From a virus, in the IMG/VR virus record IMGVR_UViG_3300008262_000017, positions 1-64,000 of that record: a DNA stretch of 64,000 bases; one strand, given 5' to 3'. Below are positions 42,080-54,700 of the stretch, one piece after another. A program made the translations under genes and the position numbers. Position 1 is the first letter of the stretch, and every line of letters begins with the position of its first letter. The notes under the pieces were generated by a model. The model ran no database searches. It saw only the letters and a list, made by a program, of their open reading frames with translations, and had not been told where the DNA came from.

Positions 42080-42691
42080 TTATGCAACCTCACTTAGACC
42101 TGTTAAGCTTTGAATTCTAACAGTGTAATCAATCTGGATCAATCTGTTTAAACTTTTTTGTACAGGATGAAAAATAACATGAGTTAGCAGTCTACCTTCG
42201 CCGCTAGGGCTGTAAGACACTAAACCTAGTTCATCAAAAACATAAGCACTGTTATTATCACTAGTGTTATCAAAAGCTTCTTGACCGCTTGGCTCGCCGT
42301 AGTCTAATAGGCAAGTAACAAATACATCAGTATAATTTGTACCTGTCAAATGGCGAATCTCTATACGGTTTCTAGTAGGATCTAAATTTCCAGAACTTCG
42401 ATCATTGACTATTTTTCTATAAGTTTCATTATACAAACTAGCATTAGTTCCTGTACTGTTTGGCGTAAGGTAAGTAATGATACCTGTTGGATCTACGTTA
42501 GTTCCTCCATTACCAAAGGCCATAGCATTTATAAATCCCTGCCCAGAGTCTGCAATACTTTCTGCAAGAGCAATACTCATATTTTCGTAATGGATGGCGT
42601 TTCGTTTATTAATATAAACTTCGGCAGATTCAGGGTCCCATATTTTAATGTGGCCCTCAACATGAATTCCTGATAGATCTTTACCTTGCAT
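42080..42691 (-). CDS. Conserved structural protein (baseplate/fibre)
   Basis: A 203-residue protein (IHVEGHIKIWDPESAEVYIN, MAFGNGGTNVDPTG, HVIFHPVQKSLNRLIQIDYT) found beside baseplate genes in marine T4-like phages. The beta-rich pattern fits a baseplate or fibre-attachment role; which T4 counterpart it replaces is unclear. A late-promoter octamer precedes it, and a 61-base gap separates it from the giant gene. Confidence 0.6.
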   Translation of the reverse strand: MQGKDLSGIHVEGHIKIWDPESAEVYINKRNAIHYENMSIALAESIADSGQGFINAMAFGNGGTNVDPTGIITYLTPNSTGTNASLYNETYRKIVNDRSSGNLDPTRNRIEIRHLTGTNYTDVFVTCLLDYGEPSGQEAFDNTSDNNSAYVFDELGLVSYSPSGEGRLLTHVIFHPVQKSLNRLIQIDYTVRIQSLTGLSEVA

Positions 42692-42714
42692 AATGGTCTC
42701 TTTTTGATTTTATG

Positions 42715-42722
42715 TATTTATT
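42715..42722 (-). promoter_or_regulatory. Late promoter motif AATAAATA
   Basis: The minus-strand octamer AATAAATA sits in the 61-base gap downstream of the giant gene and 24 bases before the start at 42691, preceded by G as at 36994. It is the only promoter-like element I see in this gap. Confidence 0.6.
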
Positions 42723-42752
42723 CTTTGAATAAACTGAGTAGTTAACATATAT

Positions 42753-45700
42753 TTAGCTCCTTACAGTTGCAGCTGGCCAAACAGTTTTTACTGCTTTAAC
42801 AAATTTAGCAACGGCGTTTTCTGAATTTGCTAAACGCTTTCCTAGGTCATTCCATACCTTTCCTTGTTTCTTAATTACTACAACTAATGTTCCTAGTTGT
42901 GGCGTATCTCTTAGTTGTACAAAACCTGAAGAATAAGTAAATTCAGGAGCACGAACGACATCTCCTTCTGGACTATAAGGATAATTTGTATTAGCGTATA
43001 TAGTATATTGGTTCTTTTTCAGTCTATAACCTCCTACAAAAACTTCTATACTATCTGTAGGACGAGTGTTAACAAAATCAACTATCATTTTTCCGTTTAC
43101 ATAAACTTGATCTTGTACTAAACTTCCATTAAGTCTCTTTTCGTCACTTCTAGCAATCAAATATTCATCCTTATAAGGAATAGTTTCACTAGGTCCAATA
43201 TTTTGAATTAAAGTGCCTACAGAATGTTGAGTAGGAATTCCTGTTCCTAATGTTCCTCTACGAAGTTGACTTAGTATGTTTCCGTCCTTACTAAAGTATT
43301 CAATTCTTTCTCCATTAATTTCAATAACTCCTGGTTTATTTTCAGAAGGATTAGGAATGTCTAGTGTATTAGAATCTAAAACAATAATATCCCTATCTCT
43401 TTGAGATAAAGGTTGAGCTAGTGCGGTTGTCTTATCCATGTTTAATCGCTTGTAATGTGTGCGATTCATTATGTCTTTAAACTGCATAAATCCAAACTGA
43501 TCTTCAACAACAGTATTTGTAAAGGCAATAATTTGAACTTTATCTTCTTCTGCAACATAAGTGTTTAGTATAACAGTTTGTTTGTCTTCTGCTAATTCGT
43601 AATCTACTTTGTGAGATAATAATAATCCGTTCTTTATTACCCAAACAAAGTCACCGCTAGAAACAGTAGAGTTAAGTTTAAATACTCCTCCTAATTTTGC
43701 GTTATATTCAAAATATTCAGGACTTGCAAGATCTAATATAGGAATTGGACTAAATGTATCAACTGTTCTCTGAATATCTAAAGTATTATGATTATAAAAA
43801 CTTAAAATTTCAAACTTAGTGTTTGACTCATATTCTTTATTAAAAGTAATAGTTTTAGTTAAACTATCTATAGAATAATCTGCAAAAGATGTAACACCTA
43901 TAATTAAATTGCCATTTTCAACGTATCTAGAAGGAACTAACGATACTTCGACTCCGTTTAAATCTTGTTGAAGTACAAATGATGCTGAAAGTCCTACACC
44001 TGTTCCAGATCCGCCTTCGAGGATAAATGGAGCAGTAGGAAAATCAACATATAATCCAGGATCAATCAAATCAGCACGTAATATTGATCCTCCCCCTATA
44101 ACAGATGACACTAAGAAAGTTGCAATTCTATCGTAGGATATTCCTCCTACTAGTTCAATAATGTCTCCTTCTACATAACCTGATCCTCCTTCAAGAACAA
44201 AGTTATTAATGTCAATACCATATAAAGGAACAGAGTAATTTAAGTTAACATTAAAATCTGATCCAACACTTAGTTGTTCTCCATTTAAGTATACTACTAA
44301 ATTATCTACGTTAACTTCAGTTGCTTGATACTTACTGTCTTCGAGAGCGTAAGTTAGTTGCAGGTTCTTTATTGTAAAATAATTGTAACTTGGAGAAGAA
44401 AGTATTTCATTTTCTGTTTTAACTAAAACATTTGCTTCAAATGGTAAATCAACACCGATAGTATTTGTTAAACTATAAGTTGCTGTTCCTTCTTGATAAT
44501 CAATAATTTGAGATTTAATAATACTTGCAGTTTGAGAAATATCAGCAGAATCTATTATAAAGTTAATAACAGCTCCAGCCGGAGGTGCTTCAGGAAACTG
44601 GATACCAAGTCTAGACCTCCATGTTTGTCCTTCTAAATCTGTGTAATTTGAATCTGTACTAAAGATAGTAAACGGTACAACTTCTCCGTTTACTAGCACA
44701 GTTGCATTAACACTAGGTAGCCAAGGAGAACGAGTAATGTATTCAGTTGTTTCTCCATCTGAAATATAATAATCTAAGTCTAAAATATTTTCAGCGTTAA
44801 AGCTAACGCTTATAATAGAAACTTCTAATCCTGCCGGAGGAGTGACTTCAAGAATAACTTTATTATTTTGATAATCAATAGTGTAATCGTCTTCAAATAT
44901 TAAAATTTGATCAGCTAATTTTACAATAACAGAGTTACTATTTGGAAAGTATTGCCCAATAACAAATTCATTAGTTAGACCATTAGTCAAATGAGTTTTA
45001 AACAGTATGTTAGGACATCCGCCAGTCGGTCTTGAATAAACTTTAATGGCCAATGTATCCATAACTTGCCCTGGCACTACTTCTTCAGGTGCATGACTAG
45101 TCATTGCTGTAACAAATCCGTCACCGTCTAAAGTAATATCATCGGGTGCAAATCCAGTAGCAGTATTATATGCTAGGTTGCCTCCAGACAGTTTAGTGTC
45201 ATAGTCGTCATCTCTAGGATTGATAGATCCGTCACTTTCAATTTTTCGAATGATGATTCTATCGCCGTAATCTTCGTTATCTATTACATAAGTTTGTAAA
45301 TTGAGAGATTGAGGTAATACTAAAATATCAATTTCGCCGTCGCCGACAAAAGAAATCATAGATGCATCATTATTGTAAACTCTCCATTTTCCAGAAGTTA
45401 ACCCTTCAAGGAAAGAGGACTGAGATACGTGTGAAACTAAACAGACATACTTTTTATCAGAACCAATAACTGATCCTTTGACATAGTTAGTGTTAGGAGT
45501 CCAACTACCTAAAGAAGTTACACCAAATGCTGAGTCATCAATTTTTATAGGATCTTCGTGTTTTAAAGTTACATTATTAAATCTAGCAATATAAACATTT
45601 AAGATTTGATTTTTTTCAGGAACATAAGGAAGACTAATTTGATAAGATGGAGTTCCTGTTGCATCTATAATGAAATCGTCAAAATCTGGAGCGGTAGTGT

Positions 45701-48700
45701 CCCATACCTCTGAGAACCAAGGAAGACTGTCCCATCCAAAAGATGCTTCAAACCCTAGTCCTGTAACAGCTACTCCGCCATAATCAACTCCTGTCATTAG
45801 TTGACTTAGATCTTTTCCTAACTGACCTGTTGTAGGTTTATAATAAAAATTAATTCTATCTGTTGCAGCTAGATGATTAAAGTTTTTATGATACTCAATT
45901 ATTATCTCGCTGCCTTTAACAGGAGGCTCTGCAAATGTTAAAAGTCCAGAATACTCTGTAACACTTCCATTAAATGTAGAAACCGTGGTTAACTTATATT
46001 CATTTTTTAATACTTCTGCACCGTTAAGATATACAAGATAACTATCAGTGCTGATGTTAGGGCTCCATATTAGAGGAAACTGTGTCTTAGATCCAGACGC
46101 TGTAAAAGTTTCAGATACTTCTAAATTTGTAATTTGATAAGACTTTGAAATTCTATCAAATTTAATTGTTGTACCAGTTGTTCTTGCAAGAGAATCTCCT
46201 ATTATTGCCACAGCTCTTGCCGGAGTACCTCCTAGGCCAAGTCCTCCTTTTATAATAACATTAGGAGCCTTAGTCCATCTAGAACCAGCTTTGATTAAAT
46301 CAATTCTGTTTACTTTACCGTTTGCAATATAAGCTTTTGCAAGTGTCGGAGTTCCTCCGGACAATTGATCTCCTACTATTTCTACTGTTGGATTTAAAAT
46401 GTATCCGTTTCCTGGATCAACTATTTTTACACTTATTACTTTAAATCCTAGAGTGTCTGCCCAATTTTTCCATGGGTATTGATTTATTTCAGCAAAACTT
46501 GTAACTACTTCTGTTCCTTGAACATAGACTGTTAAAGGAGATACTGAATAATCTTGATTAATTACTGGCAACAAATCAAAATCAGTTACAACAGTTTTAG
46601 TAGGGTCTAACGCATCATAACTACTTACAAACTCCCTAATTTTAGTTCTGTACGGTTTAACTTCTTTTATGTACTCTTCAAAATTTTCAAGGTTGTCGTT
46701 TTTATAAGTTATTTTCTGTGTAAGTTCTCCAACATTATGTTGACTCTTAACAAAGCTAGTTTTAAACACCCAGTCAACTAATAGTTGCTCGCTTAGAACA
46801 TACTTAACGCTTGCAAAGAAAAGTTTTAGATATTCAACTCTATACTGATCTATTAAGATGTCATCTCTAATAGATTCTAATATAATTTTAAGTTCCGTAA
46901 CTGGGTAATTATCGTATAGGTTAGCATCTAACAGTAGATTATCATAGGTAGTTAACGGACTATAAATTGAACTTAAAAATTCAACAGTTCCGTTTTGTCT
47001 AGCAATGACTTCGTAATTTTCTGTATAATCAATTGTAACCTTATCATTAAATTTTCTTAATAACATCCATCCGCCTGAACCAATGTTATTAATTTTAACA
47101 ACACTTCCTACACGAACATCAGTTACTACTAGCTGATGAGTATTTTCAAAAATTTTATCAATTTTTGTAAACTGATTAAATCCTTCTTTATACCAGTCGA
47201 TATATTTCCAATACTTAGTAACATTGTAAGCTTGAGATTTTACTCTTTCCCATACATTGCTTTCTAAATTCCATTCGTAAATAGTCCAACTTTCTAATGC
47301 AAAAGTATCAGACGTGACTAACACTGACAGCGACCTAATGTCTAACACAGTATCGCTATCATAGCCTTCACCGCCGTTGATAATTTCTACTTTAATTACT
47401 TGGCCTAAAGCATTTACTACAGTTTTAATAACTGCACCCATGCCGTTGCCGCTAATTTTTAAATCTGGACCAAACCAAGCAATAGGATCTAACGTTTGGT
47501 TGTCGTATTGATAAGGCCTAAAGTTAGCATATCCGTTTCCTGAAGAAACTATTGTTACATCAATAATTTTACCGTTACTTACAACCGGATTAAAAATAGG
47601 TTTTACAAAATTCTTTGTAGGAACAAATCGCAATTCTTCTTCTATATCTATATTTCTATCCCACTCTCCAGACACGGTTGTCGGAGCTACTTCAGCTTGT
47701 AATAAGTTTGAAAAATTATACGTATCAGCAATTAAGATATCTTTAAGTACTGTGTTAGTTCTTTCAACTAATTGTTTTAATGCTTCAATTCTGTTAATAA
47801 ACATGCCTTGACGCGGTCTAAATTCAATACCGTATCTATTTTTAAAAGGCAACTTTAGATCTGGTACAAGTCTGCCAGCATCATCTTTTCCAATTAGACT
47901 ATGGAACCACTTGTTTTCAATTGCAGATGGAATAACAGTGTTTTTGTTTAAACTTAATAACTTCCATTGACTATGGAAGTTAGTTCTGTTATCAGTAATC
48001 CAATACTGAACATTTAACGCAACATTGTTATCTTCAAGATACTTGTCAACGTTCACTAAACTTAGACAATTAGCACTGTTAAAAACAACGCAAGGATATC
48101 CATAAGAAATCGGATCTGCTATTAGCCTAGATACATTAGATGCGCTAACAGTTCTACCTTCTACATTAGGTACAGTTTTTTTATTTTTTACCCAATAGTA
48201 ATATGTGCTTTTTACTTTTTGACTAATATTATCAAAATAAGTTTTTACACTATAGACGTTATTTCCGTACCTTGGTGCTCCGCTAATGCCTCTAGTAAAT
48301 CCTTCTTCTGTGTCTGAAAGTGCAGACCATGCTGTTGGCAACAAATCAGTTTCAACCCATTCATAAATGTCAATGCTAGCAGTATCATACAGTTTATTCC
48401 AATTAGAAGATTTGTATAAAGAATCACCTGAGTGATTATCATAAAACCTTGCTCTTGATAGATCCCACCATAACATTCCGACATGTTCAGCAGTCCAATT
48501 TAAACCTTCATCAACATTGACTCCTGTTCCAGTTGAATAAATTGCAGGGTCATAATATGTTTTAAATTTTATTTCTTGATCTGCTGCACCTGGAAGTTTT
48601 CCTTGTTGTGTATCAACTACATCAAGATATGTAATTAACTCGTTTGTTTTTTTGTTGTAAAGATATGCCTTCTTAATTTTAGAAACATCAATGTCTAATG

Positions 48701-51700
48701 ATTGTTCTGCTGTTTTAATCCAAGACGTTTTATTGTTTGGTTTAGTGTAAGAAATAACTTTTCCGGATTGAGCAATACCAGCATCAGGTCTATTAATTGC
48801 TGATATTAATATTGTGTTATTACCAACTGCAATATCGTATCCATACCTGTCAAACTTAGTTCCTTTGTTAAGTAAGGATTCTCCATATAAGAATTTTTCG
48901 TTGTATCTATCGTAAATATCAACTACAGATGCATCGGTATTTAAATCTTCAAAAGTACAACTGTCTTTATCAAACGTAGTTGTTGATTTATCAAATGTTG
49001 TTTGTTGAGAAGAATCTCTATTAAAAGAAAATATAGCTAGAGTTCGATCGTTGTTTATAAACTCTACTCTTGTGCCAAACTTTTCGTTAACTTCGCCTGC
49101 TCTAGTATTAATAATTTGTAAGAGCTGATATGCAGTTCCTATTCTCTTATAAACAATGACCGCTCCTACATCTACTTTATTTCTAACGTTGATTAAATCA
49201 GCGCCTACTGCAATGTATTGACCGTTATCAGATATAGAAATGCTCTTTCCAAAGTTTTCGTAATCTGATGCAGAAGGATTGTATACTATCTGTTGATCTA
49301 ACACAAAAGGCAAGATTGATAGAGGATCATCTTTATAAACAAATACTTTGTTAAGCTTAGGGGCAGTTATTGCTAAGATAGCAGCAGTGCCATTAACTTG
49401 TGAAAGTGCAAGGTCAGTTCCAAACTCGTCAGCTAACTCTCCAGATCTCTCTGCATATAAAAACCAATCATTGTCGAGAGTAATCTCTTCACCTGTGCCA
49501 TCAACAACATATTGATGTTTGTAAATGTAGACTGTTGCATTAGAAGAATCGTATACTGACAAGAAGTAAGTAGCTGCTGATCCTCCGTATAGATCTGCAA
49601 CTTTGACAAAATCAAAGTTAGATCCAAATCCACTGTTGCCTTGATTAATTTCTAAAACTTTAGAATATTTTCTATTGGTTTCTCTCTTATATAGATAAAA
49701 GAATCCTGCTTCAGGTGCCGAAATAACAAGCCACTGACCGTCTTTTGAAAACTTAGTAACGTCTCCGAACGAATTAAAAGATGCAGAATTTTTTCTATAG
49801 AAGGAACCTGTTACTCTCCAAACAGGATTGGTATTGCTTTTTTCAAATATAGTAACAACTGCTTTTGAATTATCGCCAGGTGCAATTTCAGAAGTTACTG
49901 CACAAGTATTGCCGTCTGCTGTCATTGACAAAGCTTTGCCAAAAGTTAAGCCAGGTGCCGGTGTTGGATTTTGAATATCTGTTTTAGAATAAACTCTATT
50001 ATTTTTAAATATTCCCCACAGACCATTTCCTGAACTGTCTACCCACACTGTTTCATTTGGTTTAATCTTATAATCTAAATTATCATTGACACTGTCTATA
50101 TTATCAAATACAACTGATTTTAAATAGAATGATATTATAGGTTTAGTAGTCTTTGGTGCACCTTCAAAAAGTTGCACATCAATCAATGCATTTCTAATCT
50201 TAATAATTTTACAAAATGCAGAAATATTTGGAGCACTTTCTATTCTAAGATAAGTGCCAACTATTACATCAGGAATTTTATCGCAAACTAGTGTAGTAAC
50301 TTTATCGTGTTGAATTTCAAGAATTTTAAAATTAGTCTTTGTAATTCTATAGACGTTCCAATCTGCTCCTTCAAACGCTGTTTGAATATATTTTCCTTCA
50401 ATATATTTTAAAGCGTCTACGCTTGTCAACGAATCTAAATTGTCTACACTTATAAGGATATCTTCTTTTCTAACATTTCCTGGAGTTCTTAAAAATCTTT
50501 TAGGAGCAACAGTTGGCCATAGATCTGCTTTATAATCTATAGGTTTTATATAGATATCAGCTTCAGTTTGTCTATAAACAAAATCGTTAACTTTAGGATC
50601 AATCCTATCTACAAATTCGATAGGCTGAGGATTAATTTTAAATTGTTTTTCTTCTAAAACTATTTCAATTTCATTAAAACTGTCAACTGCTCCGTATTCT
50701 CCTACACGGAACGCCCATTCTTCGTCAAATACTAAACTTTCTTTATCAGCAGCACTTAGCACATCGAATAGTTTATTAAAAACATTTTGAGTTCCTTTTT
50801 CTGCAATCATGCCTTGATAAAACTTATACTGACTTACATCATTATTAATAATGTTTTCAAGGTACTGACGTTTTTGGTAACCAATTAAATGCTGTGCAAC
50901 TTTTTGTTGTTCAACATCAAAATTATCAGTGTCTAAGTCATAAAAATCTGTAAACTGTTCTGCTTTATAGTCCCAGTTAGGTAGTAGTTTTGATTCTAGT
51001 TTATTTTCTAGTAAAAACCAATCAGCATAATCAAAAGTTTCTACTCCTGGTAGGAAAGATCTTGCACTGAAATAGAATTCTTTATATTTTACAATATCTC
51101 CTAGATTGTAATCAGTCCAAGGTTCCCAACTGTTAATTTTTAGTTGATCATAGATAAATCCAGGTGTTTCAAAACTTCCGCTCCATTGACTTGTTACGTA
51201 ACCTAAAATTTTTAATTTATCTTGCCTATAGCCTGTTTCTTTATCGTAAATTGTATCATTAAACATTGTTGTGTTATCAAATACTACAACATGTTCTTTT
51301 TGTACAAGATGAAGAACTGCACAATAGATACCTGCAGATGTGCCGGCAGTAGGAGCAAGACTAAATTCTCCTTCAGATCTAAATACATCTATTAGTTCAG
51401 GTTCTAATTTTTTACCATCTAATTTAAAAATGTTATAATCGTAAAAAGAATCTATAACACTGTCAACAACTGCTATATTAGATTTAAACGTTAATTTATT
51501 TGCTGCCGGGCTTAAACTAATAGTAGATCCAATAGCCCAATTTTGACTTGTCCAAGTTAAAAATTCTTTAGTACTGGTAATCCAATTAGCAACAACTGAA
51601 AGATTATTATTGTATTCTTCAAATACAAATCCTTCAGATTTTAAAAATTCTCCGTATCCTTGTAAGAAGTCTGCTACTTCTTGTATAGATCCCAATACTG

Positions 51701-54700
51701 TGTTGTAAGCAATCTTAATTGGATTATTGTAATCCCAACCTTTTCTAACAATTACAGTTTTACCTCCTACCAGCGGTAAGTTTGGTAGCTTAACATACAA
51801 GTTGTTATCAAACGAGTTTCCGCTAGTATGCGATACTCTTACTCTATAATATGTGTCTGCATATTTTATTACTTTGCCTGCAACATAATACTGATCAGAT
51901 GCCCAGTTAGCATAAATTTCGCTTATGCCACCCACTGTGATTTCTTTTCCGCTTAGGGTGTATGGATAAACTGTAAAGTATTGATCGTTATAATTGTAAC
52001 CTTTTATTTCAAATCCAGTTTCTACTCTTGTTACAATTACACCGCTATAGACTAGCTTCTTAACAGCACTAGAAACATTTAAATTGATATTGTAATTTTC
52101 TTCAGGAACAAATACTCCACTTGTTGCGCTAGGACTTTTACTGTCTAATAGGACTCTATATTTTTGTTTACTAGTAAATGCTCCTAAGCGAGAAGACAGC
52201 TTATTGGTTATGTTTAGCAAATCTTGTTTGAAGTTATTAACTTTAGACAAATTGTTACCAGCAATATAATCAAATATGTAATTAATTAAACCTGAAGTAT
52301 ACACCCTAGTAGAAGTATTATCTGTAGAAATTGTAGGTGTTTTTAAATCGCTGAGTCTAAGTCTTAGGCCTGTATCAGCATATACAAGTTGTCCATTAAT
52401 ATCTCTTACAATTCTACTTCTATCTAAACACTTGGCTAGTACATCTGCTGGAGACATTAATAACAGTGTCTTAATTACTGCAAAAGGATAGTAGCTAGAT
52501 TTTCTCCAAGCAGATTCTATAGGTGCAATATCTCCAAATTTAAAAGCATCGCTTGCTGGATCAGTTACAATGCCAATGACAAATCTTTCTTCTAAAGGAG
52601 TACTTAACTTTCCTTGTTCATCAACTGGAAATCTATTTTCTAATATTGAACGTTCAAATTTTTTATTTCTTCTAACAGGAACACCAGGTTCTCTTATAGT
52701 ACCTGTTTTTAAATCTCCCCACAATACTAAATTATCTTTTGTATAAGGAGCCGGACCATATGTTTGTGTCCACCATGAAGGTTCTACACTAAAACCTAAA
52801 CACTCCCAAGGGTGTGTATGAGGTCTAGCAGTGTCTAGCATCCATGTATAGATACCTCTCCATGAGTGAGGCGTATCTGTATTGTTAGGAGCATATGAGC
52901 CAGATAAGTTATATGTAAATGCATTTAAACTATCAAAGTTGATATTTTTTGTAAAATCTAAACCAACTAACTGTAACCATTTAAAGAAAGAAGTTGAAAG
53001 AATTTCGTTGTATTCATTTATAGAATAAGCAGTTGATCTTTCATACCCGGGAATATAATCATAAATGTCAAAAATTTCAGAATTATAATTTACTTTAATG
53101 TTGTTAAAAATTCTTTTTTCTAATTCTAATATTAAATCATCTCTGTAATCATTAAACGCAACAGTTATGCTGCCGTCGTGACCTTGTATTACTTTTGTAG
53201 GAGTAACATACGTGTCGTCTATATAAATCTTAGGTTCGTATTTTGGAAATAGACCCAATTTAGTTGGCGTAGGGGGACAAAAGCATCCATCAGTAGTAAC
53301 ATACTCTACTGCTTCAATACTATCATTTTCTTGTAAATCTATTAAAATTTCAAAAAATTCTGTATCTCCAAAAATATAATCTCTTCCTTCAATTAGCTGT
53401 GTATCATTAAGATAGATATGCACCGCCTTGTTTGTCAAAGTGCTAAGATTAAAAATATTGCTTAAAGGATATGTTTTTATTCTACTGTCTAACACTGTGT
53501 AATTGATTATGTTAGATCCGGAATATGCCACCATGTCAGACAAATAATAAGGATTAGTTTTAGGTTTATCCTTGTTCATTAATTCTAAAATTACATCAAC
53601 ATGATCCCTAGTTGTTCCGCCAAAACTACTATCTGTTGCAGCTAAAATAAAAGATCTTTTAAATTTATTATAATCGTCCTTAGCTTTGTCAAGAGCTTTG
53701 ATAATATTAGCTTCTTTAGAACCAAGGAAATACGAAGGTAAATTTAAAGAGCCGGAATGTTGAACAAATTTAGTTCCAAAGTGAGATACATTTCCTAAAT
53801 CTTTTAAGTTACTTGTGCCAGGAAAAGATCCAACAAATTCATCAATGTTATCAATAATTGAATTAACATGGTCAACAACTTGACCTAAAGTAAATGTGTC
53901 AAGGTTATTGTTTAAAGGGTTGTTTTGAAGATTTATAGGAAATTCATAGTGCCCGTTATTGTTCTTTGACTGTTTAGCAAAACACTTTAATACAACGATG
54001 TCAGTTTCAGCAACAGGAGAAATTAATTCAACAAATTTATATGTAACGCCTGTTCCAATAGTGTAATCAAGTTTGTTTAATTTCTTTCCGTTAATATAAA
54101 CTCTAACTGACAAATCTTCTAAGTTAGTTTTGTCATTGAATACATCAACATTAAAAGTGTTAGATACTTTACCTGTATACGTTCTAATAACTGGCTGATA
54201 ATCAGTTACTTTAGATTTGACCCAGCCGTTAACAAAAGAATATCTTTCTAAGTCTTCAGAAACTTTTAAAAATCCAGTATCATTGTTTTTATAAAATACT
54301 GCATCTTTTACTTTATACGCAAAGTTATCTTTTAAAAGATAAAAATCAAAAACAATGTCACCTATGTTATTAATGTTTTGATATGATAACGGAAATCCTA
54401 ATTCATTATCAACTACTCCGCTCGAAGATTCTTTATATCCAAAAAGTTTGTTTCCCTTAAAGCTTGATCCGTCATACTTAGAAGGGTCAGAAAATGACAC
54501 TCCGGCGTTATCAAATAAATCAAATAATGGAGTTTGATTAACAGATGTTTTGATTTGACCTAGGACCCATTTAGATCCGTTGAACCAATATGTCTGTCCC
54601 TTATTTCCTATTAAGTTATTTTCTAACGGCTCAATTTGACCAAATCGTATAGCTGCGTTTTCTCCTATTTGAGGAATTAAATCAGATTCTTCAGTTAGTT